DNA of 64,000 nucleotides from the NCBI GenBank assembly GCA_903911925.1, contig CAIWFH010000169.1, forward strand, positions 32,960 to 96,959, in the 5' to 3' direction. This DNA comes from an uncultured Acidobacteriaceae bacterium (GTDB lineage: Bacteria > Acidobacteriota > Terriglobia > Terriglobales > Acidobacteriaceae). Position 1 is the stretch's first letter; each line of letters opens with the position of its first letter. Below the pieces are notes generated by a model. It searched no databases. It saw only the letters and a list, made by a program, of their open reading frames with translations, and had not been told where the DNA came from. Below are positions 53,503 to 61,990 of the stretch, piece after piece. A program made the position numbers and the translations under genes.

Positions 53503-54609
53503 ATGCAGCACGGCAAGCCAGGTCACCAAGAGCATCGTAAGCTAGAGCCGCAGGCCAAGCGTATCGTGGCCCTCGACGCTTATCGCGGATTCATCATGCT
53601 TCTTCTAGTTGGATCCGAGTGTTTCGAAACAGTGAAGGTTCCCGATCGTCCGATGTACCGCGCGATCGCCGCGCAATTCGGACACAGGCCGTGGGGCGGC
53701 GCCGATCTTTATGACTTAATCATGCCCGCTTTTCTATTCATGGTGGGTGTTGCAATGTCTTACTCGGTCGGACGAAGGATTGAGCAAGGAGAGGCAAAAC
53801 GTGAGATATTCAAGCACTTCTTAAGGCGGGCAGCTATCCTTATCGTTACCAGCGAGGTCGTCATCTCAATTGAGACGAACCATCTGCATCTTCAATTTCA
53901 CAATATTCTTACCCAGGTGGCGCTCACCTCCATTGCCTGTTTTTTCATAATGCAGTTGCGTCCGAAGTATCAGTTCCTGGTCGCCGTTTCGCTACTGGCG
54001 CTTCATTCGGCGTTGTACCTTATCTTCCCCGGGCGTGACGGTCCTTTTCAGCCAGTGACGAATTTCGGAGCTGTTCTGGACCGTTTCATTATGGGACACA
54101 ACTACCGAATGGCGCCGGCAGTCAACCTGAACACGATGAGCGAGGTGGCGAATGTCCTGGCCGGAATCTGGGCCGGCAATCTCTTGCGATCGTCATTCAC
54201 GGTCCGGAAGAAGTTCCAGTTCATGTCGATTGGAATGGCGGTGGCATTTGTCCTTGGCCTGCTAATATCTCCCGTCGTGCCCATCAACAAGTGGTTATGG
54301 ACCTCCTCATATTCTCTCTACACAATCGGCTGGTCGATCGCCGGGCTGCTTATCTTCTATTTTCTCGACGTTGTTGCGGACTGTGGGCGAGGGATGTTCT
54401 TTCTTATAGTCATCGGGATGAATTCACTGGTGTTCTACTGCGTAGGAGAAGTGATGCTGGAATGGGTCCGGCATTCAATGGAAGTCCTGACCGGTTGGCT
54501 CTCAATCCTGGGAGAAGCAGGCTCGTTGCTGCAGGCCTCAGCGACTTTCCTTGCCGTCTGGTACCTTGGCTATTGGCTCTATCGGAGGAATATCTTCATA
54601 AGAGCGTAA
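53503..54609 (+). CDS. HGSNAT-like membrane acetyltransferase family protein
   Basis: A 368-residue inner-membrane protein with about ten transmembrane helices. The opening RIVALDAYRGFIMLLLVGSE and WGGADLYDLIMPAFLFMVGV match the heparan-alpha-glucosaminide N-acetyltransferase (HGSNAT)/YeiB-like group. The human enzyme uses cytosolic acetyl-CoA to N-acetylate terminal glucosamine on the other side of the membrane, making it a NAGLU substrate. A GH89 (NAGLU-family) gene lies 20 kb upstream in the same region and a PIG-L-type deacetylase gene follows 113 bases later, so a role in glucosamine acetylation is attractive but inferred. AGGAGA marks the start. Confidence 0.85.
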   Translation: MQHGKPGHQEHRKLEPQAKRIVALDAYRGFIMLLLVGSECFETVKVPDRPMYRAIAAQFGHRPWGGADLYDLIMPAFLFMVGVAMSYSVGRRIEQGEAKREIFKHFLRRAAILIVTSEVVISIETNHLHLQFHNILTQVALTSIACFFIMQLRPKYQFLVAVSLLALHSALYLIFPGRDGPFQPVTNFGAVLDRFIMGHNYRMAPAVNLNTMSEVANVLAGIWAGNLLRSSFTVRKKFQFMSIGMAVAFVLGLLISPVVPINKWLWTSSYSLYTIGWSIAGLLIFYFLDVVADCGRGMFFLIVIGMNSLVFYCVGEVMLEWVRHSMEVLTGWLSILGEAGSLLQASATFLAVWYLGYWLYRRNIFIRA

Positions 54610-54722
54610 GGCCGGCGCGATTGCCGGTTGCGGTAGATCTGGCACTCACGACGGAGAGAGGACCAGCCGACGGATGTTACAGGCGACCGGTAGCTCGACT
54701 GTCGAAAGGATGACGGTGACTT

Positions 54723-56150
54723 ATGATGCGAGTTAGTTGCGGAGGACCAGGCAAAGGCGCGCTGTGCGCCGGCGTTCTTGCTTTGCTGTGTTGCAGCACG
54801 ATGAAACCCCAGAGTGGGGTTATCCAGCAACCGGATGCTTATGCTGCAAACGATCGCGCGCCCGACGCGCGCTTCAAGGCGGACATTTTGGTCGTCCTGG
54901 CGCACCCTGACGACGAGACGATCGTCGCGGCATATCTGGCGCGGGAAATCAACGATAGCCAGAAGCGCGTCGCAGTGGTCTACGGCACTAAAGGCGGCGG
55001 AGGAAACAATAATGTCGGCCCGGAACAGGCTGCGGCGATGGGCGAAATCCGGGAGATCGAGGGACGCCAGGCGTCAGGCTCATTGGGGATTACGAATGTC
55101 TGGTTTCTGAGTGGCCACGATCTGGCAAGCCAGGACGTCTTGAACTCTCTTGAATACTGGGGCCACGGCGCATGCCTGGAGCAACTGGTGCGGCTTGTTC
55201 GACTTACACGGCCTTCGGTGGTCCTCACCCTTCTGCCGGATTTCACCACGGGCGAAAACCATGGGGATCATCAGGCAGCCGGCGTGCTGGCGACGGAAGC
55301 GTTCGACATGGCGGGGGATCCAACAGCGTTCGCCGAGCAGATATCCCCGACCCACGATCCCGATAGGAACGGGAACCTGACAGAAGCCCTGCGCGCCTGG
55401 CAGCCGGAGAAGATCTATTACTTTTATAATCCCACTCACGATATATTCACGGGGCAAGGTCCGCAGTACTCGGCAACGGAGATATCGCCCTCGCGCCACG
55501 AGAGCTACGGGGTCCTCGCAGCCCGGGCGTTTACTTACCATCGCACGCAGGGAGGCGATGAAGCAGAGCGCATGATTGAAAGGCACGAGGCGGAAACGTC
55601 GCAGAATCAGGAACTGTCAGAGATGATGCAGCCGGTGAGGCTTATTTTTGGCAAATCGTTGGTGCCATCCAGCGCGATGGACGATGTCTTTGCGGGCGTT
55701 GTGGCGGGAGGCATCTCATATCGGCCGGCTCCAGGATTTACCGCGGTCGAGTATTCAAAGCCAGCTCTTGAGATAGGAGATCCCTGGAGTTACTACCGCA
55801 AATTCTGGCATGCGCATGGCCTGGACCATTTGGCAGATATCGCTCCGCCCGAGATTACGATTAAAGTTGGAGGCTCCTTGACAATTCCGCTGGCCGTCGA
55901 GAATCCCCTTGACACAGCGATTTCAATTGACCTATCAGTGCAAGCGCCGGATGGATGGAAGGTAGCGTCCGTAACTCCGGTTTCGATCGAGCCGCACACA
56001 AGGCACTATCTCCGGGTGCAGGCAACTGCGCCGCAATCGAAAATGCCAGGTTGGCAGCAATTTACGGTTTCTGCCAATTCCCGTGGCATCGGGATCGGTA
56101 CGGTGCGGGTTCGAGCAGAACTCTCCGCAGGTTGGGTTGCGCCACAATGA
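54723..56150 (+). CDS. PIG-L/LmbE-family deacetylase, exported
   Basis: A 475-residue zinc-dependent deacetylase of the PIG-L/LmbE/MshB group, which removes N-acetyl groups from GlcNAc-containing substrates. The metal site is AHPDDE (60-65) and HGDH (180-183). The N terminus has a hydrophobic signal (ALCAGVLALLCCSTM); a Cys pair there may make it a lipoprotein, but the lipobox is not canonical. After the catalytic domain (about 50-320), residues about 385-470 form an Ig-like beta-sandwich (KVGGSLTIPLAVENPLDTAI). It lies between the HGSNAT-like gene and six-hairpin enzyme D, with short gaps, so the group is probably an operon acting on amino-sugar glycans. Confidence 0.9.
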   Translation: MMRVSCGGPGKGALCAGVLALLCCSTMKPQSGVIQQPDAYAANDRAPDARFKADILVVLAHPDDETIVAAYLAREINDSQKRVAVVYGTKGGGGNNNVGPEQAAAMGEIREIEGRQASGSLGITNVWFLSGHDLASQDVLNSLEYWGHGACLEQLVRLVRLTRPSVVLTLLPDFTTGENHGDHQAAGVLATEAFDMAGDPTAFAEQISPTHDPDRNGNLTEALRAWQPEKIYYFYNPTHDIFTGQGPQYSATEISPSRHESYGVLAARAFTYHRTQGGDEAERMIERHEAETSQNQELSEMMQPVRLIFGKSLVPSSAMDDVFAGVVAGGISYRPAPGFTAVEYSKPALEIGDPWSYYRKFWHAHGLDHLADIAPPEITIKVGGSLTIPLAVENPLDTAISIDLSVQAPDGWKVASVTPVSIEPHTRHYLRVQATAPQSKMPGWQQFTVSANSRGIGIGTVRVRAELSAGWVAPQ

Positions 56151-56229
56151 CAGTTGTAAAACAGCAAAACATGACTCATGTCGCCGAACGATCAAACATG
56201 GGAATGCTGGACGAAAGGGTTTGATTCAA

Positions 56230-58365
56230 ATGAAACGCCGCGAGTTCTTAAGAAGCTTGGCTGCCGCCAGCACCGTTGCGGCGACAAATCTGTCAGGGGC
56301 ACCGAGTTCAGCGGAAGTGCACTCGGGCGCGCCGCTAACGCCGCCTGGGTTACCAAACCTCGACGAGTTGGCCGGGAATTGGATTTCGGGCGCGGCAATA
56401 GAGAATCGCCCCGCCATCTCCAATTTCCATGGCAGTCTCCAATCTACTCAGAATGTCCTGGCAGTCGAGTGTTTCACTGTGCCGCCCCTGGCCCAGGGTT
56501 CCGAGTTTGCCGAGCTTTCGCTGGACGGGGAGAAGATTGCCGCACAGCAATTCCGGTGGTATCCGTATCAGGTGTTGCGAAGAGCGCAAGTAAAAGGCCT
56601 GGAGGTTTTGACAAAGATTCGCATGCCCTTCGAGGAGGCCGGCGTTCTCTTTTCTATTGAGATCGCAAATCCAGAAGAGGAAAGGCGCACAACCCAACTT
56701 ACGGTCGGACTTGAAGCGATGGTTCGGCGGTATACCCAAACCTGGGAATGGGACACGCCAAGACCGGAGAAGAAAGATCTGACCGACTTCGGCACTCGGA
56801 TCGCCGGGGCGATGCCTGGCGGAGCCTTGCTCGTTAGTGATAGTAGAAGCGACAGCTATGTTGCGTTTGCGTTTTGCCAGGACCCGGACGATCTCTCTGC
56901 TGAGAGGCGTGCCGCTACGTGGTCTATTCAACTGGAAGGCCGCTCGAAGTTCCGGCTCGAATTCGCGATGGCTGCGGGAATTGAAAGCGACGAGGTGCTG
57001 AAACGGATCTTCGGTTGGAAAGAAAACTTTGCCCTGGTTTGGGAGGAGGCGCACGAGCGATGGCGGGGGCGTTTCGAGGCCGCATTTATCGTGGGCAATG
57101 ACCACTTTTCAGGAAACCTCCCAACGTTGGTTACCGACGACCTCAAGGTCAGGAAGCTGTATTACGCAAGCATCATGAGTCTGCTGTGTCTTGAACGAAC
57201 AAACCTGGGTCCGCGCTATCCGAGAGTGTTTGTGACCGCGTCGCCACGTTGGGCCACATCGCTCGTTTACTTCTGGGATGCGGTGATGTTTGCGACAGTC
57301 TGGGCCTTGCTCGATCCGATTGAAATGCGCAAGCAACTCATATTGTTTCTCGAAAGCGATATCCACTCTTGTTACGCCATTGATTTCTGCTCAATGCATC
57401 CTGTCGGGCCCTGGTACTCAGCCAATGACTACGCAATCTTCAGGCTTGTAAGCACCTATGTGAGCGTCAATCGCGATTGGGCATTTCTGGATTGGAAGTT
57501 AAGCAGCGGCCAAACCGTATTCGCTGCGCTTGAAGGCATTGCTCTGCACTGGCGGACGCTAACCCGTCCCCGTGGTTTGTTGGCCAACTATGGAGGCCCA
57601 GGGGATAATCTCGAAACGGTGCCTTCGTATAAAGGATACGTGCCATCGTGGAACGCGGCTAATGTCTGGATGCTGCGCTCGATGGCAGAATTGAAGCGCA
57701 AGCGGGGGGAGACGAATGAAGCCGATCAGCTTGTGGCGCAAGCAGATGAACTAGTGAAGGAGGTCTTGGGCCTTTACGTTGACGGGAAGGGCTTTTGGAC
57801 ATGCCAAATGGACGATGGAAGCAAGGTTGAAGTGCGTAATTGCATTGACTTCATCACTACGATCGATACCATGAGGCGGGATCTTGGCCCGCGTCGCATC
57901 GCTGAGATGATCGCCTTCGTTCGAAGAGAATTGTGGACAAAAGACTGGCTCCGGGCTCTTTCATTGAGCGATCACGAGGCGGGGATCGCTACTCGCGCGG
58001 ACCACGGTTCGACGGGTTCCTACGATGCGTGGCCGGCCCTGACCGTTGAGGCCTTTTTCCGCGTAGGGAGAGAAGGCGAGGCTTTGGATCGGCTAAGGAA
58101 CTTGGAACCCGCAATTGAAGAAGGCGCTTTGGGGCAGGCACACTACGTTGCGACCGAGCATTTGCCGGTGCGAAAGGCCGTTTCGTTTGGCCAGGATTAT
58201 TTCGAAGGCTGTTCTGGAGCCTTCGCAGAGGTGATTATCCGAACCTTTTTTGGATTTGCGCCGGAATTGGACGACAATTGGAAATGGCTTCCACCTCGTA
58301 ATCCCGAAATGCACGGACGGCTCAACAACTTAAGATTTGCGGGCAAAAAAGCGACATCGCAATAG
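56230..58365 (+). CDS. Six-hairpin glycosidase-like protein, Tat-exported (D)
   Basis: A 711-residue secreted protein of unassigned family. The start at 56230 is supported by AAAGGG ten bases upstream and a Tat signal (KRREFLRSLAAASTVAATNL). The first 250 residues are beta-rich. From about residue 280 an (alpha/alpha)6 barrel follows with RYPRVFVTASPRWATSLVYF, WDAVMFATVWALLDPIEM, HPVGPWYSANDYAIFRLVST and YKGYVPSWNAANVWMLRSM, and near the end GSTGSYDAWPALTVEAFFRV. The WDAVMF and YSANDYAIF segments are consistent with GH63/GH78-like active sites. It is the last gene of the second plus-strand block. The substrate is unknown. Confidence 0.8.
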   Translation: MKRREFLRSLAAASTVAATNLSGAPSSAEVHSGAPLTPPGLPNLDELAGNWISGAAIENRPAISNFHGSLQSTQNVLAVECFTVPPLAQGSEFAELSLDGEKIAAQQFRWYPYQVLRRAQVKGLEVLTKIRMPFEEAGVLFSIEIANPEEERRTTQLTVGLEAMVRRYTQTWEWDTPRPEKKDLTDFGTRIAGAMPGGALLVSDSRSDSYVAFAFCQDPDDLSAERRAATWSIQLEGRSKFRLEFAMAAGIESDEVLKRIFGWKENFALVWEEAHERWRGRFEAAFIVGNDHFSGNLPTLVTDDLKVRKLYYASIMSLLCLERTNLGPRYPRVFVTASPRWATSLVYFWDAVMFATVWALLDPIEMRKQLILFLESDIHSCYAIDFCSMHPVGPWYSANDYAIFRLVSTYVSVNRDWAFLDWKLSSGQTVFAALEGIALHWRTLTRPRGLLANYGGPGDNLETVPSYKGYVPSWNAANVWMLRSMAELKRKRGETNEADQLVAQADELVKEVLGLYVDGKGFWTCQMDDGSKVEVRNCIDFITTIDTMRRDLGPRRIAEMIAFVRRELWTKDWLRALSLSDHEAGIATRADHGSTGSYDAWPALTVEAFFRVGREGEALDRLRNLEPAIEEGALGQAHYVATEHLPVRKAVSFGQDYFEGCSGAFAEVIIRTFFGFAPELDDNWKWLPPRNPEMHGRLNNLRFAGKKATSQ

Positions 58366-58463
58366 ACTGTCGGTTGTATTCATGCGGGGAACAAGCGAGG
58401 CAGTCAGGCGATGGCATTTGCAAGCTAATACTCGCCGTATGCACCTGACGCTTTTGCAAGAAT

Positions 58464-59651
58464 TCAGTGGCTCACGATATTGGATGAATCATTGGACTTA
58501 CGCAATTCCGTGAAGATACTCATTTCACGGCGTGCGTCGTCGCGCAGATCGAGTGCCCGATAGGACTGCGATAGTTGATAATGCGCGCTTGAATTTTCGG
58601 GATCCAGTTGAATGGCCGCCACCAGATGCTTCACTGCTTCCTGCGATTGGTGCAGTTCGTTGAGGACTTTGCCAAGCGCAAGCTGAGCGTCAACCAATTG
58701 AGGCTGCAACTGCACTGCACGCGAATAGTGCTGCAGGGCGTCAGGCAGATTTGATCGCATGAACCCAATCTGACCCAGCTCAAACTCAGAGTGCGCGTCA
58801 TAGGGGTTCTCGGCAAGGGCGAGCACAAACTGCTCTTCCGCTTTCTTTTGCGATGCCTCGTCGACGCCGTTTCGCAGCATCGCTTCTCCCAATTCAAAAT
58901 GCAGCCCGGGCAATTTTGGATCCAGTTCCAGGGCTCTTTGGTATTCCGAAACAGCCCCGCTAAAGTCGTTATCGCTGGCGTGGGACTCGGCGAGAACTTG
59001 ATGCAAGCGCGCAGAATCAGGCCCGACTTTAGCCAAAGTGGCCAGAGCATTGGCCGCAAATGCGGAATGCAAGCGATACATCATGAACAAAACGTCCGGA
59101 TTTGCGGGCGCCAATTTCATCAGGGCATTCGTCGTGTCAAGTGCTTCGTCAAGCTTTCCAGTTTCGCAATTGAGTTGCACAAGCGCAGTCCCAACCTGAA
59201 CGCGCAGGTTCGTTTCCTCTACGTGAGCAAATGCCTCTTGCAACCGTTGTTGCGCGTCGTTCTCCGCACCCAAATGCAACTCAGACAAACCGAGAAGCGC
59301 CTGGGCATTCCACAATTGAGGATGAATCTTCAGTGCCAGACGAAATTCATCGGCTGCCTCTTGGTAGTTGGCCTGCGTAAACGCAATCAGGCCGAGGTTT
59401 GCGCGCACTCCGGCGTTATTAGGCTCCAGTTTTAGAATTGCCTGGAACTCACGGATAGCGTCCGCCGGGCGGTTCGTCTTCAAATCGTTCTGCGCTTGCT
59501 CGAAACGAGAGTGAACTTGACTCGACGGAGAGGGTTGGGCAACTGCCGGCATGCAAGTGGCGAGACAAAATACTGCTCCGGCACAGAGGCCCAGAACCTC
59601 GCGTCCTCTGCCCTTACTTGGCCAAGTTCGGTTTGAACCTTTCAAAAGCAA
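58464..59651 (-). CDS. TPR-repeat protein, exported
   Basis: A 395-residue protein with a signal segment (VLGLCAGAVFCLATCMPAVA) and about nine tetratricopeptide repeats, for example RANLGLIAFTQANYQEAADE, LHFELGEAMLRNGVDEASQK and SAHYQLSQSYRALDLRDDAR. The start is a TTG at 59651 without a clear ribosome site; no ATG precedes the signal, so the true start is uncertain by a few codons. It converges with six-hairpin enzyme D and lies 218 bases downstream of the frameshifted TonB receptor on the same strand. Confidence 0.85.
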   Translation of the reverse strand: MLLKGSNRTWPSKGRGREVLGLCAGAVFCLATCMPAVAQPSPSSQVHSRFEQAQNDLKTNRPADAIREFQAILKLEPNNAGVRANLGLIAFTQANYQEAADEFRLALKIHPQLWNAQALLGLSELHLGAENDAQQRLQEAFAHVEETNLRVQVGTALVQLNCETGKLDEALDTTNALMKLAPANPDVLFMMYRLHSAFAANALATLAKVGPDSARLHQVLAESHASDNDFSGAVSEYQRALELDPKLPGLHFELGEAMLRNGVDEASQKKAEEQFVLALAENPYDAHSEFELGQIGFMRSNLPDALQHYSRAVQLQPQLVDAQLALGKVLNELHQSQEAVKHLVAAIQLDPENSSAHYQLSQSYRALDLRDDARREMSIFTELRKSNDSSNIVSH

Positions 59652-59869
59652 CTAATTCACCTACTCGGTGCTCTGCTTTCTGCTGCCTCAGGCAGGCTAT
59701 GGTCAGTGTAGCTGCGTCCACGTGGGCTGGGTCAGGCGTCAACTTAGAAACACCAGGCGCAGTTAGAGGCTATCTGTAACTAACCGGATACTCGAGCTGC
59801 GCCTTCTGATTGTTCATACTAGCGATGTTATACGCTCTCGGATAAATGCACCGCCTTAAACTATCGACC

Positions 59870-61990
59870 CTACCAATTCAAATGCAGCCCGAATTGGAGT
59901 TGCCGCATCGGAATTCCGGATTGCAGGGAAGTAATCTGCCCCGCGGCCGGGTTGTCGATGTTGTTATTGGGGATTCCTGCATTGACATGGTTAAATGCAT
60001 TAAATGCCTCTGCCCGGAACTGAATCGATATCGGTTCAAGATGTGGAGCTTCAATCTGCCAACCCTTCCACAGCGCCAGGTCGGGCTTAAAGACGTGAGG
60101 CCCGCGCAGCATGCCGTCCCCCGCAGTGCCGTATTGGCAACACGGCGGAATTGCAAACGCCGCTACATTGAACCAGTGGTCATAGCTCTTATTTTGATAG
60201 AGGGGAGCCCCCTTTATCCGGTCCGCTCTTTGACCGAAGTCGGCATTGAGCGTCGCGCCGCTAGAGACAAATGGGGTAAAGGGCAGACCTGAATCCGCCG
60301 ACCATACACCGCTGGTTTGCCATCCGCCGAGAATGATGTTTGCCGCAGGGGACATCCCGGAACCGTATTTCATTCCGCGACCGAATGGAAGCATAAGAGT
60401 GTACTGAGCTGTCCAAATGCTGGCCCGATCGATTCCGGAATCGCCTTCAAAGAACGCGTTGGTATTTCCTCCCGGGCCATAATTGGCCTTCATATCAACA
60501 GGGTTGTATTGGTAATACCCCAATGTCTTTGACCATGTGTAGTTTGAGGAGAACCCCACGTACTTTGAGAAGTGCCTGTTGACCTTCACTACGAGTCCGT
60601 TGTAGTTTTCGTTTGCGATGTTTCCCTGCAGGTTAACAGCCTCAGATATCCCGAACTTGGAGTAGAAGGGTCTCCGGTCATTCAAATCTGTATCGGACGA
60701 GGGGCCCGCTGCGTTGATGTTTTTTCCGTAACTGAGATGCGTGCCTTTTGTTCCCACGTATCCAACCGACAAGGTGGTTCGCGCGTCAAGTTGACGTTCG
60801 ATTGTCAAATTCCAGGAGTACATGTTCTCAGTCTTGAAATCGGGATCGCGAGTCTTCAAAAGCTCATCCGTCGGAGGCGTCAGCATCCCAGAAGATGGGA
60901 GAGCCGGGGGAGCGGGCCCCACGGGAGTCTGTTCAATCGGAAAAACGGGAATGTAGTTGTTCGACGCAGTTATGGTCTGCTGCGCAATGATCGGGTAGAA
61001 GCTAGTCAAGTGATAGAAAGTGGCATCGTATCCCGAGCTGAAGTAGCTTTGCCCGAATCCGGCCCTGACCACCGTCTTCTCCGTCAGCTTGTATGCCAAA
61101 CCTAACCGCGGCGAGAAGTCATCCTTGGGAGTTACCACATTGGTGCTCATGGAGACAGTTCCCAACCCGGCCAGGAGAATCTGGCCTGTATTAACGTCGA
61201 AGTTTGCGAGGCCGCCGGGATGCGACGGCTTGACCGGTTCAAACCAGTCCCATCTTAGGCCCACGTTCACAGTAAGTTTGGGAGTGGCGCGCCATACATC
61301 CTGGGCGTAAACGCCAATGCGTGTCTGGCGTTCCCCGGGGAATTGCGCCAATACCGCCCGATCGAATTCGGAGGGCAGACCCAAGAGAAATGTAGCCATA
61401 CCCATACCGGAGTTCGTGTCCCCTGGAATTCCAGTGATGGTCTGGGGGAACGTAAAGTTCCCTCTTGTGCTCGCGTTTACAGAGAGGAAATTGAAATCCT
61501 GTCGCTGGACATCGCCGCCCCACAGAATCTGGTGTCCCCCCAATAACTTTGTCCAGTTATTCACCAATTCACCAGTTGTCGATCCCTCAAATCGCGGCAC
61601 ACCAACGCCGCTCGGAATTCCCATATAGAAGATTCCGACGGGCCCGCCGATGTTGATGCCGGCCAACCCGCCTGTCTTTGCATCACCTGTGTTGATGTTG
61701 GGAATTCCCACCGTGTTGTTGGTCTGAAGGGCGCTGTCAGCTTGATAACCGGCGATGGCAAAACGATCGAACCCGAGCCGGAATTCTCCCAATAAGCTGG
61801 AGCCGAACGTATGCGTATAGTTTAGAGCCGACTGCTGGCTCAGCGAGTTTGCAACTTCCGGACTAAGTCCGCCACCGGAAGGTCCGCCGGCAACGACGCC
61901 AAAAATGCCGGGGTTGTCCAGATAGCTGTGGAAGTAGCTGTACCTGGCAAACATCTTGTCTTTCTGGTTCATGCTGTAGTCGCCGCGCAA
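59870..61990 (-). CDS. C-terminal fragment of TonB receptor 3 (barrel)
   Basis: 706 codons covering the outer-membrane barrel, from MNQKDKMFARYSYFHSYL to FGLHLNW. There is no signal peptide or plug, and the first ATG lacks a ribosome site, so it is unlikely to be made or exported alone. Without the missing base at 62007/62008 it is separated from its N-terminal half. Confidence 0.8.
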   Translation of the reverse strand: MRGDYSMNQKDKMFARYSYFHSYLDNPGIFGVVAGGPSGGGLSPEVANSLSQQSALNYTHTFGSSLLGEFRLGFDRFAIAGYQADSALQTNNTVGIPNINTGDAKTGGLAGINIGGPVGIFYMGIPSGVGVPRFEGSTTGELVNNWTKLLGGHQILWGGDVQRQDFNFLSVNASTRGNFTFPQTITGIPGDTNSGMGMATFLLGLPSEFDRAVLAQFPGERQTRIGVYAQDVWRATPKLTVNVGLRWDWFEPVKPSHPGGLANFDVNTGQILLAGLGTVSMSTNVVTPKDDFSPRLGLAYKLTEKTVVRAGFGQSYFSSGYDATFYHLTSFYPIIAQQTITASNNYIPVFPIEQTPVGPAPPALPSSGMLTPPTDELLKTRDPDFKTENMYSWNLTIERQLDARTTLSVGYVGTKGTHLSYGKNINAAGPSSDTDLNDRRPFYSKFGISEAVNLQGNIANENYNGLVVKVNRHFSKYVGFSSNYTWSKTLGYYQYNPVDMKANYGPGGNTNAFFEGDSGIDRASIWTAQYTLMLPFGRGMKYGSGMSPAANIILGGWQTSGVWSADSGLPFTPFVSSGATLNADFGQRADRIKGAPLYQNKSYDHWFNVAAFAIPPCCQYGTAGDGMLRGPHVFKPDLALWKGWQIEAPHLEPISIQFRAEAFNAFNHVNAGIPNNNIDNPAAGQITSLQSGIPMRQLQFGLHLNW

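Noticed and set aside
31146..54609. Calling the region a heparan sulfate degradation locus
   Set aside because: GH89 and an HGSNAT-like protein are present, but no sulfatase, heparinase-type lyase or uronidase could be recognised, so only a general alpha-amino-sugar role is supported.
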